Positions 27,742 to 37,308 are shown, counted from the first letter of the stretch. The stretch: 64,000 nt of DNA from Acidisoma sp. L85 (GCF_009765865.1 NZ_LMUQ01000018.1:1-64000); one strand, 5' to 3'. Numbers and translations are program-made. Notes: generated by a model from the sequence alone, not told the origin.

Positions 27742-28664
27742 TACTCCGCCGCCAAACCCGAACGAGGACCGCATCGACGATACTCTTGGTCGACGAGCGC
27801 GCCGTAGTGCTCGGGCCGGCGGTCTTGCAGAAGGTTCAAGCCGAAGAAGCCCGCAGTTCTGGATTGCAATACGACCTCTTCGAGATCGGCCTTATGAATG
27901 ACGAGACCTTCCTCGTTGGCAAGGTAAGCGACCACTTTGCCGTAGGGATCGACGACTTGGGAACCGCCGTAATAATCGAGCTTTTGTGAATAGGCGCCGG
28001 TTTCGCAATGGTTCGCAATAACGAGCCACGACTGGTTGAAGAAGGCGTTCCCTTTGGCGGCAAGATCCATGGCATAGCCATGGTAGTCCGTCTCGCGATC
28101 ATGCCCCTTCATCGGCCACGCATTCGACATTAGAATCAGATGGGCACCGCGAAGAGCAAAAGAGCGTATCAATTCCGGGAAGCAGAGATCATAGCAGATG
28201 ATGCTGCCGACCTTGCCGTGACTCGTTTCGAAGACCGGGGTGCCTTCACCCGGCGCGAAATACGGAAACTCGAATTGGTTATGTACCTTTCGATACACGC
28301 CGATCAGCCCTTCCGGCCCGATCAGAGCCGTGCTGTTGAAGATAACATTCCCATGTACCATCCGCTCAGCCATGCCGACTTGGATAGTCATCGTCAGCCG
28401 CTTGGCTAATTCGGCGATCGCGTCCGTTGTAGGACCCGGAATCGTTTCCGCTTCGCGATAGTAATACTGCTTCTGCTCCGCACATTCGCTGCTACCGACG
28501 GGAAAGGCGAAGTCGGCGTAGCCCTGCAAACCCACTTCCGGCAGAACCAGGATATCGACGCCTTTGGTAGCGGCCTCGTCGGCCATTTCAACCATGTGCC
28601 TCAGATTCTCCCGCTTATCGCGAACGATCTTCATGTTGGCGGCCGCCAGAGTGGTTTCGTTCAT
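27741..28664 (-). CDS. Nitrilase-superfamily carbon-nitrogen hydrolase
   Basis: A 307-residue C-N hydrolase. The Glu-Lys-Cys triad is visible as LVLPEVGLQG, VYRKVHNQF and SIICYDLCFPE. The aliphatic-amidase/carbamoylase-like branch is more likely than a true nitrilase because of its short length and the ICYDLCFPE context. ATG 28664 is chosen; a TTG at 28700 overlapping the upstream stop is the alternative. It is tightly linked to LIV-transporter genes and an amidohydrolase, so it probably releases ammonia or an amine from an imported amide or nitrile. Confidence 0.88.
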   Translation of the reverse strand: MNETTLAAANMKIVRDKRENLRHMVEMADEAATKGVDILVLPEVGLQGYADFAFPVGSSECAEQKQYYYREAETIPGPTTDAIAELAKRLTMTIQVGMAERMVHGNVIFNSTALIGPEGLIGVYRKVHNQFEFPYFAPGEGTPVFETSHGKVGSIICYDLCFPELIRSFALRGAHLILMSNAWPMKGHDRETDYHGYAMDLAAKGNAFFNQSWLVIANHCETGAYSQKLDYYGGSQVVDPYGKVVAYLANEEGLVIHKADLEEVVLQSRTAGFFGLNLLQDRRPEHYGALVDQEYRRCGPRSGLAAE

Positions 28665-28696
28665 GTCTTGTCCTGCTTGTTCCCAGACCTGCCTTG

Positions 28697-29386
28697 TCAA
28701 TTGCCGAACGCAAGGCTGACAAGCTGGTCCACCTCGACTTTGTTTTCGGTGGCTATTCTCGTGACCGAATGGCCGGTGCGGATGAGACAGAGTTCGTCCG
28801 CGAACGCACTGGCCCGTGGAACACTTTGCTCGACCAAAAGGATTGTCAATCCGGTATCGCGCAATCTCGCCAGATGCGCGTAGATCTCGTCCACGATCGC
28901 GGGAGCGAGGCCTAGCGAGGGTTCGTCCAGCAAAAGAAGGCGTGGCCGTTGTGCGACCGCGCGCGCCAAGGCCACCATCTGCTGTTGACCACCCGAGAGC
29001 TGTGACACTTTCTCGGTAAGACGGCCGCTAAGCGCCGGAAATTGATCGAGAGCATCATCTAAGCGGCGATGCAGCGAGGATGCCAGTCCCACTAAGATGT
29101 TTTCACGAACACTCATGCGCTGGAACATCCCGCGACCCTCGTGAACGACGCTGATGCCGGTCTCTCTTACTCGCGAATGAGTCGGAAGTGAGGAGACATC
29201 CCTGCCGGCGATCGATATTTTGCCTGCCGTCAGAACAAGACCCAGGATCGCGCGAATCGTCGTCGTCTTACCCGCGCCGTTGGTGCCGATCAAAGCGAGA
29301 CATCGTCCGGCCTCAAGCTGAAACGAGACATCGAACAGCGCTTGGGTCCGCCCGTACCAGGCCTGGAGATTATTCACCTCAAGCAT
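28697..29386 (-). CDS. livF: Branched-chain-type ABC transporter ATPase LivF
   Basis: A 229-residue ATPase of the HAAT (LIV) class. It shows Walker A GTNGAGKTT, signature LSGGQQQMVALARAV, Walker B LLLLDEPSLGL and the LivF-typical ILLVEQS. The start is ATG 29386 (MLEVNNLQAWYGR), overlapping the livG stop by eight bases; the longer upstream frame is the livG gene read in another frame. Confidence 0.92.
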   Translation of the reverse strand: MLEVNNLQAWYGRTQALFDVSFQLEAGRCLALIGTNGAGKTTTIRAILGLVLTAGKISIAGRDVSSLPTHSRVRETGISVVHEGRGMFQRMSVRENILVGLASSLHRRLDDALDQFPALSGRLTEKVSQLSGGQQQMVALARAVAQRPRLLLLDEPSLGLAPAIVDEIYAHLARLRDTGLTILLVEQSVPRASAFADELCLIRTGHSVTRIATENKVEVDQLVSLAFGN

Positions 29387-30161
29387 GGTGCACTTGGTCC
29401 CCAAAATAGGCGCGCCTGACCTCAGGGTCGTCCAGCACATGACCCGGGTCGCCCGTCGCAATAACGCTGCCCTGCGCCAGCGCCACGCATTCCGAGCACA
29501 TGCGACGGACAAGATCGACATCGTGCTCGATCACGATCATCGTGAAGGGCGATACCGCATGATAGGCTTGCAAAGTCTCAGTCAGCTGCCGCCGTCCGTG
29601 AGCGTTCAGTCCCGCGGCGGGCTCATCGAGTAGGAGCACCTTTGGTCTCACCACTAGGATACGCGCCAATTCGACGAGACGTCGAGTTGCGAAAGGAAGT
29701 TCTGCTACGGGCCGGTGAGCAACCGATGAGATTCCAAGTCTCTCGGCGATTTCCGCTGCAGCTCCCCGATCACGCCTCCACGAACGGCGCTGCGCTGGAA
29801 GATTGAAGAGTTGCGCGAAGATGTTTGGCTGGCTCGCCCGTTCGCATCCCACGAGGATATTGTCGAATGCGGTTTCCCCCTCCAGAAGGCGGACGGTCTG
29901 AAAGCCTCTCACGACACCGTAATGAGCCCGTTGAGCCGCTGGGAGTTTGGTCAGCTCGGATCTGTCAAGCTCGATTGTGCCTCGCTCGACCGACGCGAAG
30001 CCCGAGATCGCGTTCAGCAGAGTCGTCTTGCCAGCACCATTTGGCCCGACGAGGCCGGTGATCACATGCGGCCTGAAGACAAGGCTGACGTCTCTCACGG
30101 CAGCGACACCGCCGAAGCTCACACCAATCTGCCGAAGCTCAAGCCGGCCTTCGCCGCCCAT
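29379..30161 (-). CDS. livG: Branched-chain-type ABC transporter ATPase LivG
   Basis: A 260-residue LIV-class ATPase. It shows Walker A GPNGAGKTTLLNAISG, LPFATRRLVELARIL at the signature position (degenerate LSGGQ, unlike LivF), Walker B VLLLDEPAAGLN and IVIEHD with an intact switch His. The start is uncertain: ATG 30161 fits the family, while GTG starts at 30197 and 30254 would overlap livM. The signature sequence PFATRR is common in LivG proteins. Confidence 0.88.
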   Translation of the reverse strand: MGGEGRLELRQIGVSFGGVAAVRDVSLVFRPHVITGLVGPNGAGKTTLLNAISGFASVERGTIELDRSELTKLPAAQRAHYGVVRGFQTVRLLEGETAFDNILVGCERASQPNIFAQLFNLPAQRRSWRRDRGAAAEIAERLGISSVAHRPVAELPFATRRLVELARILVVRPKVLLLDEPAAGLNAHGRRQLTETLQAYHAVSPFTMIVIEHDVDLVRRMCSECVALAQGSVIATGDPGHVLDDPEVRRAYFGDQVHHA

Positions 30162-30174
30162 GCTGGACAACGGC

Positions 30175-31197
30175 TCAACCTCCGGCACGACCGCGTCTCC
30201 CACGGACCGCCCAGAGGGTCTCGCCCAGCTTCTCCAAGCTTCCGACCAGGCCACGGGGAATCGTCATCGCGACCACGATCATCACAGCCCCTCCGACGAT
30301 TGGGAACAGGTTGGGATAGCCGATCGAGCTGAAGACTTCCGGGACGAGGACGATATACAGCGCGCCGCACCATGCACCGAGTACCCGACCGCTGCCGCCG
30401 AGGATAACCGCCACAAGAAAGTTGACTGAGCCGAACAAGTCGAAGGTCGTCGGCGACACGAAACCCACGACATAGGCGTAGATCCACCCGGCAGCCCCGG
30501 CGAGTATTGCCGAGAGAATGAACGCCGCAATCTTCGTGCGTACGATGGGGATGCCGACCGACGCTGAAGCGAGCTCCGAGTCTCGGACCGCCAGCATTCT
30601 TCGCCCATACTGCGTCTTCCCGAGCTGAACACACATGACCGTTGCCAACAGCGATGCAATGGCGGCCAGTGCGTAGCCATCAAGGGGCTCGGACGAGTCG
30701 AAGGGCCCGAGCGTGAGCGGTTGCACCGTCATGCCTTGCGAGCCACCCGTCAGATTGCTGGCATGGTCAATGAGCCAGACGAAAAGCTCGCCGAAAAGCA
30801 GCGTGACTAAAGCGAGCCGCAGCCCCGACAAGCGCAGAGTAGGAATTGCGACAAGCGCACCAACTATGACGGCAAGCCCCAGGACGAGAACGGGCTGCAA
30901 AACAACGGGGACGCCGAAGGTGTTCGACAATGCGGCAACGTATGCGCCGATTCCGAAGAAACTCGCATGGGCGAGAGAGAGCTGTCCGGTGCGCCCATAG
31001 AGGACATCCAGGCCGAGCGTCGCGATCGCATAGATCATAACCTGCGTCACGACATACAGGTAGTACTGGCCGATAACGAAAGGCAGCAGGGCCGTGATGA
31101 CTATGAAGATACCGAAGCCCAACCACTGACTCCGGTCTTGATGTGAAGAGACCGAATGATCGGATACCAATTCAGGCACGGGCTTCATGGCGTTCAT
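30175..31197 (-). CDS. livM: Branched-chain-type ABC transporter permease LivM
   Basis: A 340-residue inner-membrane permease with about eight to ten hydrophobic segments. Family stretches ATLGLDVLYGRTGQLSLAHA, RMLAVRDSELASASVGI and VNFLVAVILGGSGRVLGAW are clear. It overlaps livH by 26 bases; an internal ATG at 31188 could be the true start. It pairs with LivH to form the channel. Confidence 0.92.
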   Translation of the reverse strand: MNAMKPVPELVSDHSVSSHQDRSQWLGFGIFIVITALLPFVIGQYYLYVVTQVMIYAIATLGLDVLYGRTGQLSLAHASFFGIGAYVAALSNTFGVPVVLQPVLVLGLAVIVGALVAIPTLRLSGLRLALVTLLFGELFVWLIDHASNLTGGSQGMTVQPLTLGPFDSSEPLDGYALAAIASLLATVMCVQLGKTQYGRRMLAVRDSELASASVGIPIVRTKIAAFILSAILAGAAGWIYAYVVGFVSPTTFDLFGSVNFLVAVILGGSGRVLGAWCGALYIVLVPEVFSSIGYPNLFPIVGGAVMIVVAMTIPRGLVGSLEKLGETLWAVRGRRGRAGG

Positions 31198-32053
31198 CGA
31201 GCAGCCGCTTCGGGACAGCGGCGAGAATCACGATAACGAGGATGAAGAGGGCCGGAACACCGCCAGCCTCGCCGAACAGATACATAGCCCAGGACTGATA
31301 CAGCGCGATACCGAATGCGCTCAGCATCGGCGGCCAATACCGGTCGAGCCCGCCGATCATGCCTGCGATGAACACATTGATAACAATCGGGGTCATGTAG
31401 AAGGCATTGACTGACAGGCGAGCGGCGAACATCATCGCCCCGACCGCAACGAACACGCCGGACACTGCCCAGGCGGCCGTGCGTAGGCCGCGGACATTGA
31501 TGCCGACGCTCTGTGCCACGGAGGGATCGGCAGCGGCGGCCCTCAGCGAAACACCGAGGCTGGTGCTGTTTAAAACGAAATAGCCTCCGATAGCGACCGC
31601 CACGCCAAGAACAACGGCGAGCACGTCGTTGCCGTTGACGAAGATGTTTCGTGAGAGGACTGGCACGTCGGTGAGGAGCTTGAGATAGCTTTGCGCGCTC
31701 GCCCCGAAGACGAGTTGCGCAAGCGCGGTGAGGAACAGGAGTTCTCCGAGAGTCACCACGACGTCGAACCCCTGCTGAGGTGGCAGACGCCGTATGATGA
31801 GCAGATCCGTCAGGGCAGCAATCAAGACCGTCACCCCGATCCCGATGAGGACGGCAAACCAGACAGGCAAGCCAAACTCGCTGTAGAGTGCGTAGCTCGC
31901 GAAGGTGCCCAGCATTCCGGTCGGGCCGTAAGCGAAATTGATGCTCCGGCTGACCTGAAATACCAGAATGATACCGAACAGAATGACCGCGTAGAGCGAC
32001 CCGGTGGCCAAGCCACCGAGCGTCACCTGAATCGCGTTGGCGGAACTAAACAT
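31172..32053 (-). CDS. livH: Branched-chain-type ABC transporter permease LivH
   Basis: A 293-residue permease with LGGLATGSLYAVILFGIIL at the N-terminus, SRSINFAYGPTGMLG, and the conserved SLRAAAADPSVAQSVGI and FIAGMIGGLDRY. ATG 32053 is preferred to TTG 32089 because the family usually begins just before the first membrane segment. It follows the binding-protein gene by about 45 bases. Confidence 0.92.
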   Translation of the reverse strand: MFSSANAIQVTLGGLATGSLYAVILFGIILVFQVSRSINFAYGPTGMLGTFASYALYSEFGLPVWFAVLIGIGVTVLIAALTDLLIIRRLPPQQGFDVVVTLGELLFLTALAQLVFGASAQSYLKLLTDVPVLSRNIFVNGNDVLAVVLGVAVAIGGYFVLNSTSLGVSLRAAAADPSVAQSVGINVRGLRTAAWAVSGVFVAVGAMMFAARLSVNAFYMTPIVINVFIAGMIGGLDRYWPPMLSAFGIALYQSWAMYLFGEAGGVPALFILVIVILAAVPKRLLDERHEARA

Positions 32054-32098
32054 CCTCGCTGCGACGCTACCCGTGATCGCGCGGTGCAATGCGCTGGA

Positions 32099-33313
32099 TC
32101 ACTGCGATTGGACTTCCGTGAACGGCGTCACCTGAGGGGTATCTTCGCCTTTGATCTCAACCAGACCAATGGCGTTCACTCCTTGCCTTCGGTCCGGACC
32201 GAAGGCAATTGGTGGCACGATGCCCGTCTGGAAGTCGCTCATGCTCTCAAGCGCCGCCATCAGGCAGGAACGGGTCAAAGCTTTGGCTTCTTGTAACGCC
32301 TTGACAGTGATCTCAGCTTGAGCCCATCCGAGTTCTTCGAATGTGCCCGGCGCACGGCCAGTTTCCTTCGTGAACTGCTCGACAAACTGTTTGACGAGTG
32401 GATCCGGGCTGTTGATGGCAGCGGTCTCCTGAGCGACGATCATTCCTTGAGAGACATCCCCGAAGGGCTTGATGTAGTTCTTGTCATCCATGCCGGCCCA
32501 TGCGGCCGTGCGCGGGCTGTAGCCTATGCGATGCATCGCCTGCAGCAGCTGCCCTGTATCTGTGTCGGTCAGAATCAAGAACGTCCAGTCCGCATTGTTC
32601 TCGCGCAACTGCGTCGCGATTGGCGTGAAGTCAGGTGTTCCTGGGACCTCTGGAATATACTGCAGAGTCGTGCCGCCGCTACCGATGGCCTGCTCTATGC
32701 CTTTCTTCGCATCATCGCCGACATTGCCCTGGACACCGACGAGACTGATCTTCTTCGGCTTATAGGTGTCGATCACGTATCGCGCCATGATCTGAAACTC
32801 GGTGATGTAATCAACACTCGTCATGAAGACGTAAGGCGTCTTCATCGTTCCCAGCTGACTCGCCGGCGAATAGGGAGCGATGGCAGGGACTTTCTCCCGC
32901 TGCAGAAAGGGAACGACGGCAAGAAAGTTCGGGGTCCCTTCGCCGCCCGCGACGGCAAAAATCTCATCGCGTTGAACAAGCGTCCGCATCTGCTGCTGCG
33001 CGACGGCTGGAGAATATTGGTCATCGAGCACTTTGAAGTTGATCTGGCGGCCTTTGACGCCTCCGGCCTTGTTGATCATCGTATAATACGCTTTGGCGCC
33101 TGCGGCGGCGCCTAGCCCGGTAGCCGCGGCTGAACCTGTCAGGGGCATTGTTGCCCCGAGCTTGATTTCGGTCGCGCTAACACCTGGCGCGGCCTCGTCC
33201 GGATTGCATACCGCGGCAGCAAAGGAGGGAGTCACCGAAGCCATCCAAAGCACGATCGTACAGGCTTCCGCCCAACGAACCTTCGTAGGCCCGGCAATAT
33301 TGTGTTTATTCAT
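32099..33313 (-). CDS. Branched-chain-type ABC transporter substrate-binding protein
   Basis: A 404-residue periplasmic binding protein (Peripla_BP_6). The N-terminus has a signal peptide ending near SFAAA. The mature protein begins with a Cys-containing segment and then TEIKLGATMPLTGSAAATG, the classical LIV ligand-binding opening; VFMTSVDYITEF and FEELGWAQAEITVKAL follow. Despite the name, this class in rhizobia-like organisms often binds amides, aromatics or urea. Its operon partners (nitrilase, amidohydrolase) point to a nitrogenous ligand. Confidence 0.9.
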   Translation of the reverse strand: MNKHNIAGPTKVRWAEACTIVLWMASVTPSFAAAVCNPDEAAPGVSATEIKLGATMPLTGSAAATGLGAAAGAKAYYTMINKAGGVKGRQINFKVLDDQYSPAVAQQQMRTLVQRDEIFAVAGGEGTPNFLAVVPFLQREKVPAIAPYSPASQLGTMKTPYVFMTSVDYITEFQIMARYVIDTYKPKKISLVGVQGNVGDDAKKGIEQAIGSGGTTLQYIPEVPGTPDFTPIATQLRENNADWTFLILTDTDTGQLLQAMHRIGYSPRTAAWAGMDDKNYIKPFGDVSQGMIVAQETAAINSPDPLVKQFVEQFTKETGRAPGTFEELGWAQAEITVKALQEAKALTRSCLMAALESMSDFQTGIVPPIAFGPDRRQGVNAIGLVEIKGEDTPQVTPFTEVQSQ

Positions 33314-33376
33314 ACTGGTCCTCGCCCTCGTATGTTGCAGTCTTGCTGGCAGGAAAACTGTCGTGGTTTGCTGGCT

Positions 33377-34195
33377 CTACCCGAATGCATAGGATGGGCT
33401 GAGCGATTGTACTTTCCTCTGGACTTGGTAGGCATAGTGCGGGGCAATGCGGCGGTTTATGGCCTGGGCCGCATCGAGCACGGCGTTGCCAAGTTTTTCG
33501 ATTTGATTGGAATCTGTGGTATCGCGCAGGAAGCTGACGCTGATGCCGGCTAGCGGTTTACCGGCAGCGTCAAGAAGGGCTGCGCCCACCGCATAAACAC
33601 CAGGTAAGCTCTCCTCAAGGGCCGGTATCCAGCCTTTCACGCGATACTCCTCAAGCTGCTTGTTCAACAGCGACCGGGTATTGATCGAGTTCGGCGCCAA
33701 ACCCGGGAGGGTCGAATTCCCCAAAAGCAGATCGATCTGTTCGGGCGGCGTTTGCAGCAGTATGGCTTTACCAAAAGCTGTTGTGGAAATCGGAAGCCGA
33801 TCGCCGACCGCCCAAATAAAGCGGACCGGCGCTCGCCCTTCGAACGTGCTTACTATGACGACGTCCTGACCTTGAAGGACACCCATATACACGGTATGGC
33901 CAGTTCGTTCCGCAAGATCGCGAAGAATCTCATGCGAGAAATTTGTCAGCCTATTGCCAGCAAGATAGGTCGCGCCCAGTTCGCAAGCGGCAATACCTAT
34001 GCGGTATTTGAAACTTCCTATACTACGCTCGAGAAACTGGGCTTGCTCAAGCGTCGCTACGATGCGCGTTACCACGCTACGCGGGAGCTCGAGAATGCTC
34101 GTCAATTCCGCGACCGTTAGTTCCGGCCTGGCGCGGCTGAACGAGCGGAGCACCCGCAAGGTTCGCTCCGTCGTCTTGAGGGTATCGACGGCCAT
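33377..34195 (-). CDS. IclR-family transcriptional regulator
   Basis: A 272-residue regulator. Residues 5-70 are the winged helix (TLRVLRSFSRARPELTVAEL, LPRSVVTRIVATLEQAQFLE). The remainder is the IclR effector domain (GHTVYMGVLQGQDVVIVSTF, STTAFGKAILLQTPPEQI, LAGISVSFL). It lies 63 bases upstream of the LIV binding-protein gene on the same strand and probably controls that operon. The region before its ATG contains two GGTCATG repeats (near 34210 and 34230) that could be part of an operator. Confidence 0.9.
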   Translation of the reverse strand: MAVDTLKTTERTLRVLRSFSRARPELTVAELTSILELPRSVVTRIVATLEQAQFLERSIGSFKYRIGIAACELGATYLAGNRLTNFSHEILRDLAERTGHTVYMGVLQGQDVVIVSTFEGRAPVRFIWAVGDRLPISTTAFGKAILLQTPPEQIDLLLGNSTLPGLAPNSINTRSLLNKQLEEYRVKGWIPALEESLPGVYAVGAALLDAAGKPLAGISVSFLRDTTDSNQIEKLGNAVLDAAQAINRRIAPHYAYQVQRKVQSLSPSYAFG

Positions 34196-34466
34196 AATGT
34201 CCGATATCCGGTCATGACACTCGCGTATAGGTCATGCTACGGTCGCGCGGAGAAGCCTGTCAAGACGCTTGTCCACAACCGAAAGGCTCCGGCCGCAGTG
34301 TGTGGCCGTTCCGCATTGGGAGAAAGTTCTTGACCAGTAGCAAACGAATGATCTTCCGGTCGGCGCCATCCATAGTTGAGAATGTGACGAGATTTCAGGC
34401 AAAGGTCAGGTTACAGCGCCGGGGGCAGAATACCTGGGAAATCTTTTTCCGAGAGGATGAACGAGC

Positions 34467-35372
34467 ATGAGGCTAGGCTTGATCGGGCTCGGCAATATGG
34501 GTCTGCACTTCGGCACCAGGCTTCTGCGAGCGGGGCACGAGGTCGTCGTATTCGATCTTGACCAGGACGCGATGAACCGGCTGCATCGCGACGGGGCGAT
34601 TGTGGCCGAGAGCGTGCGGGATCTGGCCGCACAGGTGCCGATCGTCTTCCTCAGCCTGCCGACGCCGGAGATCGTGGCCAAGGTGGCGACCGGTGCCGAC
34701 GGCGTGATCACGGAGACCGATACCCGCATCGTCGTCGACCTGTCGACTACCGGCCCCACGATTACACGACTGGTCGCGGATCGCCTCGACGCAGTTGGCA
34801 AGCTCCTGCTTGGAGCGCCGGTGAGCGGCGGCACCGTCGCCGCGGAAAATGGCACGCTGACCGTGATGGCGGGCGGCCCGCGTTCGGCATTCGACGAGGT
34901 CGAGCCCGTGCTCGCCGCGATCGGTCGGAGTATCTTCTATCTGGGAATTGATCCCGCGCTCGGGCAGACGATGAAGATCATCAACAACACGCTCTGTGCG
35001 ATCTCGACTCTGGCTAGCTTCGAACTACTGGTGTTCGGAACGAAGGCGGGCCTTAACGCAAAGACGATGCTCGAAATAATCAATGTCTCCAGCGGTCGTT
35101 CCTTCGCGACGCAGGAGAAGATTCCGCAATGCGTACTGAATCGCAACTTCCCGATGCGCTTTACGACGGATCTGATCCACAAGGACGTCAAACTATGCAT
35201 TGAGGAAGCCGAGCGCATGGGCGCTCCTCTTTGGCTGAGTCCGGCGGCCAAGCAGATCCTGGCTTTCGCGATCAGCCAGGGCGATGGTCCGCGAGACTAT
35301 GCCCACGTCATCGAGCATTTCGAACGCTGGTCGAACGCTCAGTTCGGCGCTGCTGGCCCGGAAGAAGGCTGA
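34467..35372 (+). CDS. Beta-hydroxyacid dehydrogenase (3-hydroxyisobutyrate dehydrogenase family)
   Basis: A 301-residue NAD(P)-dependent dehydrogenase. The N-terminal Rossmann motif is GLIGLGNMGLHFG, followed by DLSTTGP, the substrate-binding GAPVSGGTVAAENGTL and the catalytic Lys in GQTMKIINNTL. Family members act on 3-hydroxyisobutyrate, tartronate semialdehyde or 2-hydroxymethylglutarate. The ATG is preceded by GAGAGGA. It is divergent from the IclR gene across 271 bases and lies upstream of the GntR/UTRA operon, but a gap of nearly 190 bases separates it from that operon. Confidence 0.9.
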   Translation: MRLGLIGLGNMGLHFGTRLLRAGHEVVVFDLDQDAMNRLHRDGAIVAESVRDLAAQVPIVFLSLPTPEIVAKVATGADGVITETDTRIVVDLSTTGPTITRLVADRLDAVGKLLLGAPVSGGTVAAENGTLTVMAGGPRSAFDEVEPVLAAIGRSIFYLGIDPALGQTMKIINNTLCAISTLASFELLVFGTKAGLNAKTMLEIINVSSGRSFATQEKIPQCVLNRNFPMRFTTDLIHKDVKLCIEEAERMGAPLWLSPAAKQILAFAISQGDGPRDYAHVIEHFERWSNAQFGAAGPEEG

Positions 35373-35503
35373 GTATCATTTCCCGCCGAATAAGTTTCCT
35401 CTCCGTGCTGCGGCGGATCGGACCTGAGTAAGACCGTCGGATATGGAGTCTGAATCGGCCTATCGCCCACGGCGAGGGCAAAAGGCGGGATTTCGCGAGC
35501 CGC

Positions 35504-35533
35504 TTGCATCTGACACTCCTTGCGCCATAGGAT
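35504..35533 (+). promoter_or_regulatory. Possible promoter of the GntR/UTRA operon
   Basis: TTGCAT at 35504-35509 and TAGGAT at 35528-35533 are separated by 18 bases and lie 28 bases before the GTG start of the regulator. The match to the sigma-70 consensus is moderate. The intervening distance would also allow repression by the regulator. Confidence 0.25.
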
Positions 35534-35560
35534 CAGTCAAAGGCGAACAGGTCCGTACAG

Positions 35561-36268
35561 GTGGCGACGAAATATAAGCGGGTCGCGGATAGTCTTATGC
35601 GCGGAATCCAGGCTGGATGCTTCCAGCCTGGCGACCGGCTTCCGGGCGAATACGACCTCTCCCGCAGTTTCGATGTCAGCCGCAGCACCATCCGGCAGGC
35701 GCTCTCCAGCCTTCAGCATGCCGGTCTCATCGAAACCTGGAGCGGCGCCGGGTCATTCGTCTGCTACAATGGTGCGCGGCTGGACGATGGTCTCGGCTGG
35801 TCGCGCGCGCTCGCGCGGCATGGCGTACAAATGCAAGCCAGAACCCTCCGCTTCGAACGGATCGAGGATGTCTGCCTGGCCGAAAGGCTCGCACTGCCGG
35901 CCTCCACCTTCCTCGCCCTCGACCGGGTAAGGTATACGATGGAGGAAAAGCCGATTTCCTTAGAGCGCAGCCGCCTGCCCTGGCGACCGAGCTTCGCCTC
36001 CGTGCTCAAGGACGGGTTGGCGGAGGGTTCCTTGCGTCGTACCCTGGAGAGCCTGGACATACGGCCGCTCGGCGGGACGGAGGCGGTCGATCTTATTCGG
36101 CTGCCGCCCGATGAGGCGGCTGAGCTTCAGCAGCCGGAAGGCGAACCATTTCTCGGAACAACGCGGATCGTTCAGGACGGAGCGGGTGCCGTAATCGAGC
36201 ATGTGCGCAGCTTGTTGCACCCGGCGCATTTCACACTGCACCTCAGCTTCGGCGAGCCGCAGAAATGA
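35561..36268 (+). CDS. GntR-family regulator, HutC/UTRA type
   Basis: A 235-residue regulator. The winged helix is at the N-terminus (VADSLMRGIQAGCFQPGDRL, SFDVSRSTIRQALSSLQHAG), followed by a UTRA ligand-binding domain (LALDRVRYTMEEKPISLERS, FLGTTRIVQDGAGAVIEH, FTLHLSF). It uses a GTG start. It overlaps the ADP-ribosylglycohydrolase gene by four bases (ATGA), so the regulator heads the operon and very likely controls it in response to the imported compound or a phosphorylated product. Confidence 0.9.
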   Translation: MATKYKRVADSLMRGIQAGCFQPGDRLPGEYDLSRSFDVSRSTIRQALSSLQHAGLIETWSGAGSFVCYNGARLDDGLGWSRALARHGVQMQARTLRFERIEDVCLAERLALPASTFLALDRVRYTMEEKPISLERSRLPWRPSFASVLKDGLAEGSLRRTLESLDIRPLGGTEAVDLIRLPPDEAAELQQPEGEPFLGTTRIVQDGAGAVIEHVRSLLHPAHFTLHLSFGEPQK

Positions 36269-37308
36269 GCGACGCGAGCGCGACACAGCCCTCAGCCCTC
36301 TCGCCCCAGCGAAGCCGCGCGCATGGCGCTCTTCTCGGGCTCGCCATCGGTGACGCGCTGGGAATGCCGACACAATATCAACCCCGTGCGCTGATCGCTG
36401 AGCGTTACGGCATTTTGGACAAGTTTTATCCAGGCCCGAAGGACAATTTCATCAGCCGCGGAATGGCCGCCGGCCGTGTGACAGACGACACCGATCAGGC
36501 TGTCATCCTGGGCGAGATGCTGGTTGCCGGCGGTGGCCGGATCGACCCGGGAGCCTTTGCCCAGGCCCTGCTCGCCTGGGAAGCGCGGATGATCGCCGCC
36601 GGGTCGGCGGATCTTCTCGGGCCCTCGACGCGCCATGCGCTGACGCTCGTCGCGGCTGGCACATCGACCGAGCTGGCCGGCAGAACGGGCGCGACGAACG
36701 GCGCCGCGATGAGGGTGGCGCCCGTCGGCATCGCCTTTCCCTCGCAGCCTTTGGGCGTGCTGGTGGAGGCAGTGTTCCAGACCGGGCATGTCACCCACAA
36801 CACGACCATTGCGATTGCCGGAGCCTCCGCCGTCGCGGCGGCAGTGAGTGCCGGGGTCGACGGCGCGAGCGTGATGGAGGCGCTGCGATTCTCCATCGAG
36901 GCAGCGCGCCTCGGGGCTCTGCGCGGCTTCTATTTCGCAGGTGGAGATGTCGCGTCTCGCATCGAATGGGCGCTCGACCTGATGCGTGGCAGCGACCAGG
37001 GGGAGGCACTCGACCGGATCTATCGCCTGGTCGGAACCGGAGTGGCCACCAATGAGGCTGTGCCAGCGGCGATCGCCATCTGCGCGGTCGCGCCCGAGGA
37101 CCCTTGGCTGGTCTGCCGCTTGGCCGCGAGCCTGGGCGGCGATTGCGACACGGTCGCCGCGATCGCCGGTGCCATCATGGGCGCCTGTCATGGAGCCGAG
37201 CGTTTCCCGGCGGATGCCGTAGCACGTCTTGCCCAAGCCAATCCGGAACTGGCATTGGAGGATCTGGCCAATCGCTTGCTCGCGCTGCGACAGGACGGCA
37301 GGCCTTGA
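36265..37308 (+). CDS. ADP-ribosylglycohydrolase-family protein
   Basis: A 347-residue protein of the DraG/ARH fold, a dimagnesium enzyme that hydrolyses N- or O-glycosidic bonds to ribose. The opening GLAIGDALGMP, the first metal motif VTDDTDQA and the C-terminal GGDCDTVAAIAGAIMGA supply the expected Asp/Thr ligands, so it should be active. It starts inside the regulator stop and is followed by a PfkB kinase overlapping by four bases. That context suggests a small-molecule ribosyl hydrolase role in catabolism rather than reversal of protein ADP-ribosylation. Confidence 0.88.
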   Translation: MSDASATQPSALSPQRSRAHGALLGLAIGDALGMPTQYQPRALIAERYGILDKFYPGPKDNFISRGMAAGRVTDDTDQAVILGEMLVAGGGRIDPGAFAQALLAWEARMIAAGSADLLGPSTRHALTLVAAGTSTELAGRTGATNGAAMRVAPVGIAFPSQPLGVLVEAVFQTGHVTHNTTIAIAGASAVAAAVSAGVDGASVMEALRFSIEAARLGALRGFYFAGGDVASRIEWALDLMRGSDQGEALDRIYRLVGTGVATNEAVPAAIAICAVAPEDPWLVCRLAASLGGDCDTVAAIAGAIMGACHGAERFPADAVARLAQANPELALEDLANRLLALRQDGRP

